Below are positions 17,166 to 27,075 of a stretch of DNA of 64,000 nt, piece by piece. Positions within the stretch are counted from its first letter, which is position 1, and the number at the start of each line of letters is the position of its first letter. A program made the translations under genes and the position numbers. This DNA is from Allobranchiibius sp. CTAmp26 (GTDB lineage Bacteria > Actinomycetota > Actinomycetes > Actinomycetales > Dermatophilaceae). The stretch lies in the NCBI RefSeq assembly GCF_017565405.1, contig NZ_JAGEKR010000015.1, positions 124,001 to 188,000 of the forward strand, written 5' to 3'. Under the pieces are notes generated by a model that saw only the letters and a program-made list of their open reading frames with translations, was not told the DNA's origin and did no database searches.

Positions 17166-18593
17166 TCAGCCGGTCTCCCCGGCGAGGCGGTCGATGGCGA
17201 CGGCGCGGCTCCGCTCGAGGTCCGCGTCGGAGTTGGTGATCGACGGGGTGAAGTCCTCACCGAGCTTCTGGATGGCGATCCGGGCGTAGATCTGCTGCTC
17301 GGTCGAGGTGCGTTCACCGCGACCGCGGCCGAGGAAGGAGACGATCCAGTGGAAGAACGTCCCGATCTGACTCTTGAAGCCGATGATGTAGACGAGGTGC
17401 ACCCCGAGCCACATCACCCAGGCCACGAAGCCCGAGACCTCGACCTTGCCGATCTTGGCGACAGCGCTGAACCGCGAGACCGTCGCCATCGAGCCCTTGT
17501 CGAAGTAGTGGAACGGCTTGTCGTCGGGCTTTCCCGCGAGGCGGGCCTTGATCCGCTTTGCCGCGTACTTTCCGCCCTGGATCGCGACCTGCGCGACACC
17601 GGGCAGGTTGTCCAGCGCGATCATGTCGCCGACCAGGAAGATCTCCGGGTGGCCGGGCAGCGTCAGGTCCTTCTCGACGTGCACGCGGCCGTTGCGGTCG
17701 ACCTGGGCGCCGGTGCGCTCTGCGAGCATCCTGCCGAGCGGGCTGGCGGAGACTCCGGCGGCCCACACCTTGCACAGCGCCTCGATCCGGTGCCGGGTGC
17801 CGTCGTGCGACTCGTACTCGATGCCCTCGGCGTCGACGTCGACGACCTTCGAGCCGAGGGTGACGGTGATCCCCAGCTTTTCCAGGCGGCGCTTGGCCTT
17901 GCCGCCGAGACGGTCGCCGTACGGCGGGAGCACCTTGTCCATCGCGTCGAGCAGCACGATGTGCGCATGCTGGGACTTGATGGCCCGGAAGTCGTGGGAC
18001 AGCGTCCGCTTGGACAGTTCGGCGATCTGACCGGCCATCTCCACGCCCGTGGCGCCGGCGCCGACCACCACGAACGTCATCAACCGCGTCACGTCGTCGG
18101 TGCGTCCGGACGCCGCGGCCATCTCCGCCAGCTCGAAGGATCCGAAAATCCGGCCGCGCAGCTCCAGCGCGTCGTCGATGCTCTTCATGCCCGGAGCGAA
18201 CCGGGCGAAGTGGTCGTTGCCGAAGTAGGACTGCCCGGCACCGGCAGCGACGATCAGGCTGTCGTAGTCGTAGACCTGCCGTTGGTCGAGGGCGTCGGTG
18301 ACCACCTGGCGCTTGTCGACGTCGATATCGGTGACGTGCCCGAAGAAGACCTGCGCGTTCTTCTGCCGGGCCAGCACCTCCCGGGTCGACGGCGCGATCA
18401 AACCTTCGGAGAGGATTCCGGTCGCCACCTGGTAGAGCAATGGCTGGAAGAGGTGGTGCGTGGTGCCGGAGATCAGCGTCACGTCGACATCGGCATTCTT
18501 CAGGGCGCGTGCGGCGAAGAGTCCGCCGAAGCCCGAACCGATGATGACGACTCGATGCCGCCCAGTCGCCTGGTGTTCCTGGGATGCCTGCAT
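17166..18593 (-). CDS. ndh: Type II NADH:quinone oxidoreductase
   Basis: 475 residues from ATG 18593. A GTG at 18629 adds 12 residues but has no ribosome site. Two dinucleotide-binding motifs are visible: VVIIGSGFGGLFAARAL (FAD) and TFVVVGAGATGVEMAGQIAEL (NADH). VFLVGDM-type FAD contact (IFLVGDMIALDNLPGVAQVA) and a hydrophobic C-terminal segment (VAWVMWLGVHLVYIIGF) for membrane association follow. It passes electrons from NADH to menaquinone without pumping protons. It is divergent from the FHA gene, with a shared 94-bp control region. Confidence 0.93.
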   Translation of the reverse strand: MQASQEHQATGRHRVVIIGSGFGGLFAARALKNADVDVTLISGTTHHLFQPLLYQVATGILSEGLIAPSTREVLARQKNAQVFFGHVTDIDVDKRQVVTDALDQRQVYDYDSLIVAAGAGQSYFGNDHFARFAPGMKSIDDALELRGRIFGSFELAEMAAASGRTDDVTRLMTFVVVGAGATGVEMAGQIAELSKRTLSHDFRAIKSQHAHIVLLDAMDKVLPPYGDRLGGKAKRRLEKLGITVTLGSKVVDVDAEGIEYESHDGTRHRIEALCKVWAAGVSASPLGRMLAERTGAQVDRNGRVHVEKDLTLPGHPEIFLVGDMIALDNLPGVAQVAIQGGKYAAKRIKARLAGKPDDKPFHYFDKGSMATVSRFSAVAKIGKVEVSGFVAWVMWLGVHLVYIIGFKSQIGTFFHWIVSFLGRGRGERTSTEQQIYARIAIQKLGEDFTPSITNSDADLERSRAVAIDRLAGETG

Positions 18594-18687
18594 GAATCCA
18601 ACGTAGTCCGGACCGCAGTGATCACGCACCGTGCAGCATTAGTGTGGGGCCCGTTGTGACCAAGTTCGCAAGACCAGTGGAGACGCG

Positions 18688-19482
18688 ATGAGCCACCCGC
18701 ACGATCCCTACCGGCCGGCCGAGAGCGGCGGCACCGGTGCCGCTCGGCAGCACTTCGGTGAGCAGGCCGGAGCCGATCGGCCGCCGTACGACGACCCGCA
18801 GGGACAGGGGCGGTCGGGCACCGACTCCGCCGCTCGGCAGCACTACGGCGAGCAGGGCGGCACCGACCGGCAGACGCGCACGGCGCAGGCCGCACCCATC
18901 GACTGGCAGCGGACGACATCCCCGGCGGCCCCGCGCGGGTGGTCCGGCCCGCACCCGTTCGACGCGCCGCAGCCGCGGGAGGTCTTCGTGCCGCCGGCAC
19001 CGGTGACCGAGTCCTCGATCCACCCGCCGGCCCCGGCCCTGACACCGGCTCCGTCGCTGGACAAGCAGCCGGCGCCGGTCGCCTTCCCCGAACCGGTGCC
19101 GTCACCGACTCCAGCACCGGCTCGCGAACCTGCTCCGGCACCCGTCCCGACCCAGGAACGGGCTCAGGAACCGGCTCAGGAACCCGCTCGGGCGGCCGAA
19201 CCGCGCAGTCCCGAGCCCCCGGCGGACGCCGACGACGACGAGGCGCTCACCATCGGTCGTGGACGCGGCAACTCCATCGTGTTGGACGACATGCTGGTCT
19301 CGCGGCACCACGTGCGGATCACCGCGGACGACGACGGGCTGGTCCTGCAGGACCTGGGCAGCCGCAACGGCACCTACGTCAACGGACACCGCGTCGACCG
19401 CACGGCCTTGCACGAGGGAGACCGGCTGGGCATCGGCGCCACCACGTTCGAAGTGCGCGACGGCTGGCTCGTGAGCGTCTGA
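18688..19482 (+). CDS. FHA-domain protein with Pro/Ala-rich N-terminal region
   Basis: 264 residues. The C-terminal ~80 form a forkhead-associated domain that binds phosphothreonine: IGRGRGNSIVLDDMLVSRHHVRI, then LGSRNGTYVNG. The first ~180 are disordered, with a duplicated unit (ARQHFGEQAGADR, ARQHYGEQGGTDR) and a Pro/Ala/Glu linker (QEPAQEPARA). Its FHA domain closely resembles the second FHA domain of the ABC transporter that begins 12 bp downstream, so the two probably share a kinase signal. No Ser/Thr kinase gene lies in the window. Confidence 0.88.
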   Translation: MSHPHDPYRPAESGGTGAARQHFGEQAGADRPPYDDPQGQGRSGTDSAARQHYGEQGGTDRQTRTAQAAPIDWQRTTSPAAPRGWSGPHPFDAPQPREVFVPPAPVTESSIHPPAPALTPAPSLDKQPAPVAFPEPVPSPTPAPAREPAPAPVPTQERAQEPAQEPARAAEPRSPEPPADADDDEALTIGRGRGNSIVLDDMLVSRHHVRITADDDGLVLQDLGSRNGTYVNGHRVDRTALHEGDRLGIGATTFEVRDGWLVSV

Positions 19483-19494
19483 GCCGCCGCGTCC

Positions 19495-21930
19495 ATGGAC
19501 GGCCACGACGACCGCGGCCACGCGGGTGACCTCGCCCTGACCTTCCCCGGTGGTGCACGCCCGCTCGCGCCCGGTGAGTCGATCATCGTCGGGCGGTCAC
19601 GCGACTGCGATCTGTCCATCCCCGAGGCTGGTGCCTCGCGACGTCACCTCGGCCTGACCCGCCAGGGCGCCACCGTCGTCGCCACCGATCTCGGCAGTGC
19701 CAACGGCACCTGGATCGACGGCCGACAGATCACCGCGCCGACCGTCGTACCGGCCGGGGGCGTCATCCGGCTCGGTGGGGCGCAGGGCCCGACGTTGCAG
19801 GTCCGATTCACGCCGCCCGCCCTGGCACCCAGCAACACCGGCGTGGTGTTCGACCGCTACCAGTTGCCGAGCGGCCCGATGCCCGAGCGGCGACCCGAGC
19901 CCGGCGGGTACGCCGCAGTGAGTTCCTCGGTGCCGCAGGTCATTCCGGCACCCGAGCAGTTCAGACCGGACCAGCACGGACGGCAGCCGTCGGGACCGGC
20001 CGTCCTCGGCATCGGCCGCGGGCTGGAGAACCAGGTCGTCCTCGACGATCTGCTCGTCTCGCGCCGCCACACCGAACTGGCCCCCCAAGACGGCGGATTC
20101 GAGGTGCGCGACCTCGGCAGCCGCAACGGCACCTACGTCAACGGGCAGCGCGTCGAGGTGGGCCGCCTCGGCGAGGGCGACCTGCTCGCGGTCGGGCACT
20201 CCCGATTCACCGTGCGACACGGGCAGCTGGTCGCCAGCGTCGACCAGGGCGACGTCGCCTTCATCGCCAACCACCTGTCGTACGCGCTGTCGGACGGCAT
20301 GCTGCTGCTCGACGACGTGTCGTTCGCGCTGCCGGGGTCGAGCCTGCTGGCGATCATCGGCCCGTCCGGCGCGGGCAAGTCCACGATGCTCAAGGCGCTG
20401 ACCGGCTCCCAGCCGGCGACGAGCGGCGAGGTCTACTACGACAGCCGCGACCTCTACCAGAACTTCCAGGACCTGCGGCACCGCATCGGCGTCGTCCCGC
20501 AGGACGACGTCGTGCACCGGCAGCTCACCGTGCGGCAGGCGCTGCGGTATGCAGCGGAGCTGCGCTTCCCCGACGACCTGGACGCGCACCTGCGGATGCA
20601 GCGCGTCGAGGAGGTGATGGCCGAACTCGGGCTGTCCGCGCACGCCGACACCCGCGTCGACCGTCTGTCCGGCGGGCAGCGCAAACGCACCTCGGTGGCA
20701 CTGGAGCTGCTGACCCGGCCGTCCCTGCTCTTCCTGGACGAGCCGACCTCCGGGCTGGACCCGGGCCTGGACAAGCAGGTCATGCAGACCCTGCGCGACT
20801 TGGCCGACGGCGGCCGGACGGTTGCCGTGATCACCCACAGCGTCGCCAACCTGCACGTCTGCGACAAGGTGTTACTGCTCGCGCCGGGCGGCAAGGTCGC
20901 CTACTTCGGCCCGCCGGACCAGCTGCTGGCGTTCTTCGGCGCCCGCGATCACGCGGACGTCTTCAACACGGTCACGGCCGATCCCGACGGCGTACAGCAC
21001 CGGTTCCGGACCTCACCGATGCAGGACGAGCAGGTGGCGGGCCCGTTGCGCGCACCGCGCGGTCTCGGCGGCCCGCAGGAACGGCCCCCGCGCCAGCAGA
21101 GCATCACCTCGCAGCTGTCGACCCTGGCCCGCCGGCACCTGCGCGTGATCCTCGCCGACCGCGGCTACGCCGCCTTCATGGTGCTCCTGCCGATCGTGCT
21201 GGCGCTGCTCACGATGGTGGTGCCCGGCCGATACGGCATGTCCTTCACCACGTTCCTGCAGGGCGGCCAGCCGGTCCCGCGTGCCGGCATCGAGGCCAGC
21301 CAGATCCTGGTGATCCTGATCCTCGGATCAGTCTTCATGGGTACGGCGGTCAGCGTCCGCGAGCTCGTCGGCGAACGAGCGATCTTCAAGCGGGAGAAGG
21401 CCGTCGGCCTGTCCAGCACCGGCTACGTGCTGGGCAAGCTGCTGATCTTCGGCCTGCTCACCCTGCTCCAGGCGGTCGTGCTGGTGCTGCTGGTCGAGAC
21501 GCGCAAGGCGCCGCCGAGCAGCGCCGTCCTCCTCGGCTCGCCGACGTTGGAGCTGATCATCGCCTGCTGGCTCACCGCGCTGTCGGCGATGGCGCTCGGC
21601 CTGCTCATGTCGAGCCTGGTGCGCACCTCCGAGCAGGTGATGCCGCTGCTGGTGGTCTCGATCATGGCCCAGCTCGTGCTGTGCGGCGGCCTGTTCCCCG
21701 TCACCGGCCGGATCGTCTTGGAGCAGGTGTCCTGGCTGGCGCCGGCGCGGTGGGGGTTCAGCCTCGCCGCGGTCACCGTCGACCTCGACCGGTTCACGCT
21801 CAACGACAAGGACCCGCTGTGGCAGCACACGGTGAGCAACGGCACGCTCGCCGCGTCGATGCTCCTGGTGCTGACCGCTCTCTTCGCCGGTCTGACGCTG
21901 TGGCGCATCACCCGGAACACCGGCGAGTAG
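19495..21930 (+). CDS. ABC transporter fused to two FHA domains (Rv1747-like)
   Basis: 811 residues in the order FHA1 (~28-90, VGRSRDCDLSI, GSANGTWIDG), linker, FHA2 (~170-240, IGRGLENQVVLDDLLVSRRH, LGSRNGTYVNG), ABC ATPase (~255-490; Walker A GPSGAGKS near 288, signature LSGGQRKR near 391, Walker B LLFLDEPTSGLDP) and an ABC2 membrane domain with six helices (~550-805). This is the architecture of M. tuberculosis Rv1747, an exporter controlled by phosphothreonine binding from a Ser/Thr kinase. The exported substrate here is unknown. It ends 6 bp from the convergent smpB. Confidence 0.93.
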   Translation: MDGHDDRGHAGDLALTFPGGARPLAPGESIIVGRSRDCDLSIPEAGASRRHLGLTRQGATVVATDLGSANGTWIDGRQITAPTVVPAGGVIRLGGAQGPTLQVRFTPPALAPSNTGVVFDRYQLPSGPMPERRPEPGGYAAVSSSVPQVIPAPEQFRPDQHGRQPSGPAVLGIGRGLENQVVLDDLLVSRRHTELAPQDGGFEVRDLGSRNGTYVNGQRVEVGRLGEGDLLAVGHSRFTVRHGQLVASVDQGDVAFIANHLSYALSDGMLLLDDVSFALPGSSLLAIIGPSGAGKSTMLKALTGSQPATSGEVYYDSRDLYQNFQDLRHRIGVVPQDDVVHRQLTVRQALRYAAELRFPDDLDAHLRMQRVEEVMAELGLSAHADTRVDRLSGGQRKRTSVALELLTRPSLLFLDEPTSGLDPGLDKQVMQTLRDLADGGRTVAVITHSVANLHVCDKVLLLAPGGKVAYFGPPDQLLAFFGARDHADVFNTVTADPDGVQHRFRTSPMQDEQVAGPLRAPRGLGGPQERPPRQQSITSQLSTLARRHLRVILADRGYAAFMVLLPIVLALLTMVVPGRYGMSFTTFLQGGQPVPRAGIEASQILVILILGSVFMGTAVSVRELVGERAIFKREKAVGLSSTGYVLGKLLIFGLLTLLQAVVLVLLVETRKAPPSSAVLLGSPTLELIIACWLTALSAMALGLLMSSLVRTSEQVMPLLVVSIMAQLVLCGGLFPVTGRIVLEQVSWLAPARWGFSLAAVTVDLDRFTLNDKDPLWQHTVSNGTLAASMLLVLTALFAGLTLWRITRNTGE

Positions 21931-21936
21931 AAAGTC

Positions 21937-22407
21937 CTAGAGCTTGCGGCGCAGCGACATGGCGCGCTGCGCCTCGCGGTCGTCCTGACGCTCGCGCAGT
22001 GCCTGCCGCTTGTCGTAGAGCTTCTTGCCTCGGGCCAGCGCGATCTCGACCTTGACCTTGCCGTCGACGAAGTAGAGCGACAGCGGGATCAGCGTGTGCC
22101 CGCTCTCGCGCGACTTGATCAGCAGCTTCTCGATCTCCTCGCGGTGCATCAGCAGCTTGCGACGGCGGCGCGCGGAGTGGTTGGTCCAGGTGCCCTGGAG
22201 GTACTCCGGGATGTGCACGTTCTCCAGCCACAGCTCGCCGTCACGCTCGCTGGCGTAGCCGTCGCCGAGGGAGGCGCGACCCATCCGCAGGCTCTTGACC
22301 TCGGTGCCCATGAGGACGAGGCCCGCCTCGACCGTGTCCTCGATGAGGTAGTCGTGACGCGCCTTCTTGTTGTTGGCAATGATCTTCTTGCCGGATTCTC
22401 TGGGCAC
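21937..22407 (-). CDS. smpB: SsrA-binding protein
   Basis: 156 residues with SmpB hallmarks: the start [16 protein letters not shown], the block [20 protein letters not shown], the segment [29 protein letters not shown] and a basic C-terminal tail. It binds tmRNA and delivers it to stalled ribosomes. It is the last gene of the ftsE-ftsX-M23-smpB cluster, 30 bp after the M23 gene. No tmRNA gene was found in the adjacent sequence, although ssrA often lies nearby in relatives. Confidence 0.96.
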   Translation of the reverse strand: MPRESGKKIIANNKKARHDYLIEDTVEAGLVLMGTEVKSLRMGRASLGDGYASERDGELWLENVHIPEYLQGTWTNHSARRRRKLLMHREEIEKLLIKSRESGHTLIPLSLYFVDGKVKVEIALARGKKLYDKRQALRERQDDREAQRAMSLRRKL

Positions 22408-22437
22408 CCGTCAATGGTACGGAGCGGGGCAAACCGG

Positions 22438-23730
22438 TTACTGCAACCAGATCATCGGGTCGACGTAGGTGCCGTTGTCGAGCACCGCGAAGTGCAGGTG
22501 ACAGCCGGTGGAGCGGCCCGTCGTACCGGAGTACCCGATGAGCTGGCCGCGCTGGACCGGCCCGCTGCGGACCACGAAACGGCTCAGGTGCTCGTACTCG
22601 CTGGCGAGGTTCTGACCTCGCACGAAACCGTGGTCGATCACGATGTGGCCGCCCGCGATGCTGTCGGTGGCCGCCTCGATCACGGTGCCCGGAGCGGCCG
22701 CACGCACCGGCGTGCCACATGCGTACGGGAAGTCGACACCGGCGTGCAGCATCATCACGTGCAACACCGGGTTCAGCCGCATGCCGAAGACCGACACGAT
22801 GCTGGACAGCGGCATGGGCGGGGTGAAGAAGCCGTTGCCGCGCGGCGCGAACGCGGCCGGTTTGGCCGTCGCGGTGGACCACGCGCGCCGTTGCAGTCTG
22901 GCGAGAGCGATCGCGCGGGCCCGCAGGATGCCGCCCAGCCGCGCCGACTCGGCCTTCTGGACCTTGAGATTGGCCAGCTCGACCGTCTTCTGCTTCGACA
23001 GGCCGTTGCGGGCCACGGTCTGGCTGTGCTGCAGGGCGACGAGCCGGGTCTGCGCGGTCTGCGCCTCGTTGCGTGCCGTCGTCGCGGCGATGACCGCGTT
23101 GTCCGCCTGGATCTTCAACCCGGCCACCCGCCGGCGGGTCGCAGCAAGGGTCAGCCCCTGCGCCTTCTGGGTCGCGCGCTGGCTGGACAGCTTGGTCAGT
23201 ACGCCGTTCTGCTGGCGCAGCAGCAGGTCGGCGATCGACGCCTCATCGGCGACGGCCGAGCCGTTCGAGCCGCCCGATCCCAGGATCTGCAGCGTCAACG
23301 CGAAGTTGCCGAGACCGCCCGCCTCGTAGCTGCGCCGGGCGATGCCGCCGACCAGGATCGTGGTGCGCGCCTGGGCGGCCGCGGTGAGCTTGATGGCCGC
23401 GGCGTTCTTGCCCTCGGTCGCCTGTGCGGCGCTGAGCTCACCGGCGACGATCGTGCTGTGGTTCTGCGCTCCGGTCAGGGCGGACTGCTTGGCGCTCACC
23501 TGCCGACGGGCGCCGGCGACGGCCTTCGTGGTGCTGTCCAACCTGGCTTGTGCGGCCACCAACGCCACGCCGATGTCGTCGAGGTCGGCCACCGTGGTCC
23601 TGATGCGGGCGTCGGTCTTCTTCTTCGCGGTGCCGGGATCATCGGCATACGCACGCACCGACACCGTCGTCGCACTGATCGCCACGAGGGCGCCGGCGAG
23701 GACGCGCACGATACGCACCGGGATCGGCAT
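22438..23730 (-). CDS. M23 peptidase with coiled coil, FtsEX-associated (EnvC/RipC type)
   Basis: 430 residues: a signal peptide (VRIVRVLAGALVAISATTVSVRAYA), a long Ala/Gln/Arg-rich coiled-coil region (~35-285), then an M23 LytM domain with zinc motifs HAGVDF and GCHLHFAV. Catalytic residues appear intact. FtsEX recruits such periplasmic coiled-coil proteins to activate peptidoglycan cleavage at division (EnvC in E. coli, RipC in mycobacteria). Gene position supports this: it starts 9 bp after the ftsX stop. Confidence 0.9.
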   Translation of the reverse strand: MPIPVRIVRVLAGALVAISATTVSVRAYADDPGTAKKKTDARIRTTVADLDDIGVALVAAQARLDSTTKAVAGARRQVSAKQSALTGAQNHSTIVAGELSAAQATEGKNAAAIKLTAAAQARTTILVGGIARRSYEAGGLGNFALTLQILGSGGSNGSAVADEASIADLLLRQQNGVLTKLSSQRATQKAQGLTLAATRRRVAGLKIQADNAVIAATTARNEAQTAQTRLVALQHSQTVARNGLSKQKTVELANLKVQKAESARLGGILRARAIALARLQRRAWSTATAKPAAFAPRGNGFFTPPMPLSSIVSVFGMRLNPVLHVMMLHAGVDFPYACGTPVRAAAPGTVIEAATDSIAGGHIVIDHGFVRGQNLASEYEHLSRFVVRSGPVQRGQLIGYSGTTGRSTGCHLHFAVLDNGTYVDPMIWLQ

Positions 23731-23739
23731 AGCGAATAC

Positions 23740-24660
23740 CTACACCCGGACGTGGCGTCGGAGGGTCAACCAGGCCGTGAACAACGCAAGAACCACCGTG
23801 CCGAGGAACATCCAGGGCGTGATGGCCCACAGATCGTCGGTGCCGATCAGGCTCACCAGGTCCCCGCCGTTGCCGACGTGGTTGAACAGATGGTTGATGC
23901 CGAAGTGGATCAGAGCCCACAGGCCGGCGATCGCGAGCACCGCACCGAGCAGGGTCGCCACCATCGTCTCGATCACGAACGGCAGGTAGATCACCGAGTT
24001 CGAGGCGCCGACGACCCGCATGATGCCGACCTGCCGCCGGCGTGAGAAGGCCACCTGTCGGATCGTCGTGGTCATCAGCAGGACCGCGCACACCGCCATC
24101 AGGCCGGCGAGGACGACGGCGCCGATGCTGAGCAGGTTGAGGATCTTGAAGAACGTGTCGAGCACCTTGCCCTGGTCGCTCACCGCCTCGACGCCGTCCG
24201 CGCCGCTCACCAGGCTCGCGACGTCGCCGTACCTCTTGGGGTCGCTCAGCTTGACCCGGAACGCGGCCGGCATCGACTGCGGGCTGATCTGCGACAGATA
24301 GGGACTGGACGCGAACTGGGTCTTGAAGCGGCTGTAGGCCTGCGTCGAGGACTCGTAGTAGACCTGCTCCACGAGCGGTTGCTGGGCCAGCAACTCGCGC
24401 TTGATCGACGCCGTCTGCACCGGGGAGGCCGCGCCGTCGGCGCACGACGGCACGTCGCTGCTCTGGGAGGTGCAGAGGAACACCGAGACCTGCACCTTGT
24501 CGTACCAGTACCCCTTGGCGAGATCGACCTCTCGCTGCGCCAGCAGACCGGTGCCGATGAAGAACAACGAGATCATCGAGACCAGCACGACGGACGCCAT
24601 CATCGAGGCGTTGCGGCGGATCCCACTGGCGATCTCCCCGAGCATGAACTGCAGTCGCAT
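23740..24660 (-). CDS. ftsX: Cell-division permease FtsX
   Basis: 306 residues starting MRLQFMLGEIASGIRRN, typical for actinobacterial FtsX. One N-terminal membrane helix is followed by a large extracellular loop (~45-175), which includes a Cys pair (VFLCTSQSSDVPSCADG) matching the disulfide in mycobacterial FtsX. Three C-terminal helices follow. It couples FtsE ATP hydrolysis to the extracellular M23 protein encoded next. It begins 11 bp after ftsE. Confidence 0.95.
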   Translation of the reverse strand: MRLQFMLGEIASGIRRNASMMASVVLVSMISLFFIGTGLLAQREVDLAKGYWYDKVQVSVFLCTSQSSDVPSCADGAASPVQTASIKRELLAQQPLVEQVYYESSTQAYSRFKTQFASSPYLSQISPQSMPAAFRVKLSDPKRYGDVASLVSGADGVEAVSDQGKVLDTFFKILNLLSIGAVVLAGLMAVCAVLLMTTTIRQVAFSRRRQVGIMRVVGASNSVIYLPFVIETMVATLLGAVLAIAGLWALIHFGINHLFNHVGNGGDLVSLIGTDDLWAITPWMFLGTVVLALFTAWLTLRRHVRV

Positions 24661-24671
24661 ACCGGTGCCGC

Positions 24672-25475
24672 TCAGCGATCTGCCGGCGAGCCGGCGACGG
24701 TCGTCGGGTCCTCGGCGGGTCTGCGTGCGGGACGTCCCGGACCTCCGGGGCTTCCCGCGGGCCGGGTCCGGCGCGCCGAGGTCGGCGCGAGCATCTCGGC
24801 GTACCGCCCGTTCTGCTCGTCGCGGATGACGGTGCCGCCGCGCAGCTCGATGACGCGTTTCGCGAAGTTGTCGACGATGCCCTGATCGTGGGTGGCGACC
24901 ACGACGGTGGTGTTGGTCTTGTTGATGCGGTCGAGCACCTTGACGATGTCCTCGCTGATCTCCGGATCCAGGTTGCCGGTCGGCTCGTCCGCCAGCAGGA
25001 TCGGCGGCTTCTTCACCACGGCCCGCGCGATGGCGACCCGCTGCTGTTCGCCACCGGACAGTTCGTGCGGCATCCGGCGTGCCTTGCCCTCCAGACCGAC
25101 GAGCTCGAGGGTCTCCGGCACCAGCTGCTTGATGACGTGCCGCTTGGCGCCGAGCACCTTCAGCACGAACGCGACGTTCTGGTAGACGGTCTTGCCGTCG
25201 AGCAGCCGGAAGTCCTGGAAGACCACGCCGATCTCGCGTCGCAGCATGGGCACCCGCCGGTCGGGCATCGCGCGCAGGTCCTTGCCGGCGACCAGGATCT
25301 TGCCGCGGGTGGCGACGAGCTCACGGGTGGTCAGCTGGATCAGGGTCGACTTCCCGGAGCCGGACGCACCGACCAGGAACGCGAACTCGCCCCGGCCGAT
25401 GTCGAGCGAGACGTCGTCGAGAGCCGGCGCGTCGTTGGCGCCGTACTTCATGGTGACGTTCTCGAAGCGGATCAT
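24672..25475 (-). CDS. ftsE: Cell-division ATP-binding protein FtsE with C-terminal extension
   Basis: 267 residues from ATG 25475 ([12 protein letters not shown]). Walker [10 protein letters not shown], signature [14 protein letters not shown], Walker [14 protein letters not shown] and H-loop ATHD are intact. FtsE usually ends near residue 229, as in M. tuberculosis. Here ~38 extra residues rich in Pro, Arg, Gly and Ala follow ([16 protein letters not shown] onward), probably disordered. The upstream reading frame beyond 25475 is antisense sequence without a ribosome site. First gene of the ftsEX-M23-smpB operon. Confidence 0.95.
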   Translation of the reverse strand: MIRFENVTMKYGANDAPALDDVSLDIGRGEFAFLVGASGSGKSTLIQLTTRELVATRGKILVAGKDLRAMPDRRVPMLRREIGVVFQDFRLLDGKTVYQNVAFVLKVLGAKRHVIKQLVPETLELVGLEGKARRMPHELSGGEQQRVAIARAVVKKPPILLADEPTGNLDPEISEDIVKVLDRINKTNTTVVVATHDQGIVDNFAKRVIELRGGTVIRDEQNGRYAEMLAPTSARRTRPAGSPGGPGRPARRPAEDPTTVAGSPADR

Positions 25476-25625
25476 GCGCGGGGGTGGGGTCCTTCGGTGT
25501 TCGGCTGCGACGGGGCTGGCAGTGATGGCATGGTTGGTGGGACTGGCGTGGCCCTTCGCGGCCGAGATTATGCCGCCGGCCGCCCTTCGCCGAGCAGACT
25601 CGCCGACTGCGCATACCGTGAACGC

Positions 25626-25952
25626 ATGCTCTTCGCCTTCTCCGTCGCCCCGTCCACCACCGACGACCCGGACGGCTCGGTGAGCGCCGCGGTCGCGGAC
25701 GCGATCCGCGTCGTTCGCGAGTCCGGCGTGCCGCACCGCCTGGATTCGATGTTCACCACTCTGGAGGGCGACTGGGACCAGTGCATGCCGGTCATCAAGG
25801 CCGCCTGCGACGCGGTGGCGAAGCACAGCCCGCGGGTCAGCCTGGTGGTCAAGGCCGACCTACGGCCCGGGTACGACGGTCAGCTCGACGCCAAGGTCGC
25901 CCGGGTCGAGTCACGCCTGACCGCTACGGACCGACCCGGCCCGCCCGAGTGA
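25626..25952 (+). CDS. MTH1187-family thiamine-binding protein
   Basis: 108 residues in the YqgV/MTH1187 (DUF77) family: MLFAFSVAPSTTD at the start, AAVADAIRVVRESGVPHRLDSMFTTLEGDWDQCMPVI in the middle and PRVSLVVKADLRPGYDG towards the end. Members form ferredoxin-like oligomers that bind thiamine; their pathway role is unsettled. It lies alone on the plus strand between prfB and ftsE, ending 4 bp from the prfB stop. Confidence 0.85.
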   Translation: MLFAFSVAPSTTDDPDGSVSAAVADAIRVVRESGVPHRLDSMFTTLEGDWDQCMPVIKAACDAVAKHSPRVSLVVKADLRPGYDGQLDAKVARVESRLTATDRPGPPE

Positions 25953-25956
25953 GGGG

Positions 25957-27075
25957 TCAGGCGTTCTCCGCCTCGCGCTCCCCGGTGCGCTTCCAGCGGA
26001 TGCCGGCCTCCATGAAGCCGTCGATGTCGCCGTCGAAGACGCCCGCGGTGTTGCCGACCTCGTGGTCGGTGCGCAGGTCCTTGACCATCTGGTACGGGTG
26101 CAGCACGTAGGAGCGCATCTGATCACCCCAGCTGGCCTTGATGTCGCCGGCCAGTTCCTTCTTCTCCGCGGCCTCCTCCGCCCGACGCAGCAGGAGCAGG
26201 CGTGACTGCATCACGCGCAGGGCGGCGGCGCGGTTCTGGATCTGCGACTTCTCGTTCTGCATGGAGACGACGGTGCCGGTCGGGATGTGCGTCATCCGGA
26301 CCGCGGAGTCGGTGGTGTTGACCGACTGGCCGCCGGGGCCGGAGCTGCGGAAGACGTCGATCTTGAGTTCGTTGTCGGGGATCTCGATGGCGTCGGTCTG
26401 CTCGATGAGCGGCACCACCTCGACCGCGGCGAACGAGGTCTGCCGGCGGCCCTGGTTGTCGAAGGGGCTGATCCGCACCAGCCGGTGGGTGCCGGCCTCG
26501 ACCGAGAGGTTGCCGTACGCGTAAGGCTCGTTGACCTCGAAGGTCGCGGACTTCAGCCCGGCCTCCTCGGCGTACGACGTGTCCATCACCTTGGTCGAGT
26601 AGCCGTGGCGCTCCGCCCAGCGCAGGTACATGCGCAGCAGCATCTCGGCGAAGTCGGCCGCGTCCACCCCGCCCGCACCGGAGCGGATCGTCACGACGGC
26701 GGCGCGCTGGTCGTACTCCCCCGACAGCAGCGTCTTGACCTCGAGCTCGCTGACGGCCTTCTGCAACGACCGCAGCTCCCGCTCGGTCTCCTGCACGGCG
26801 TCCTCGTCGCTCTCCTCCATGGCGAGCTGCACCAGGATCTCCAGGTCGTCGATGCGCTGGTCCATGGTCTCGATGCGCTCGAGCTCGGAGTTGGCGCGCG
26901 ACAGCCGGCTGGTGACGGCCTGGGCGTGCTCGGGGTCGTCCCACAGGTCGGGGGCGCCGGACTGCGCTTCCAGGTCCTTGATCTGCGCGCGGAGGCTGTC
27001 GAGGTCGCTGACCTCGCGCACCGACCCCATCGTCGTACGCAGGTCCTTCAGTTCAGCGGGAAAATCGACAGCCAC
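25957..27075 (-). CDS. prfB: Peptide chain release factor 2
   Basis: 372 residues with the UGA/UAA-specific anticodon tripeptide SPF ([11 protein letters not shown]) and the catalytic GGQ ([15 protein letters not shown]). It releases the nascent peptide at UGA and UAA codons. Unlike E. coli prfB, the frame is continuous from the GTG at 27075 and needs no programmed frameshift near codon 25. It precedes ftsE on the same strand, the usual prfB-ftsEX order, but here the thiamine-binding gene separates them on the opposite strand. Confidence 0.96.
   Translation of the reverse strand: MAVDFPAELKDLRTTMGSVREVSDLDSLRAQIKDLEAQSGAPDLWDDPEHAQAVTSRLSRANSELERIETMDQRIDDLEILVQLAMEESDEDAVQETERELRSLQKAVSELEVKTLLSGEYDQRAAVVTIRSGAGGVDAADFAEMLLRMYLRWAERHGYSTKVMDTSYAEEAGLKSATFEVNEPYAYGNLSVEAGTHRLVRISPFDNQGRRQTSFAAVEVVPLIEQTDAIEIPDNELKIDVFRSSGPGGQSVNTTDSAVRMTHIPTGTVVSMQNEKSQIQNRAAALRVMQSRLLLLRRAEEAAEKKELAGDIKASWGDQMRSYVLHPYQMVKDLRTDHEVGNTAGVFDGDIDGFMEAGIRWKRTGEREAENA

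Noticed and set aside
22096-24045. 649-residue plus-strand frame
   Set aside because: Antisense to smpB, the M23 peptidase and ftsX, all of which have clear family motifs.
25957-27075. Programmed frameshift in prfB
   Set aside because: The frame is continuous from the start to the GGQ and SPF motifs; no internal UGA is present.
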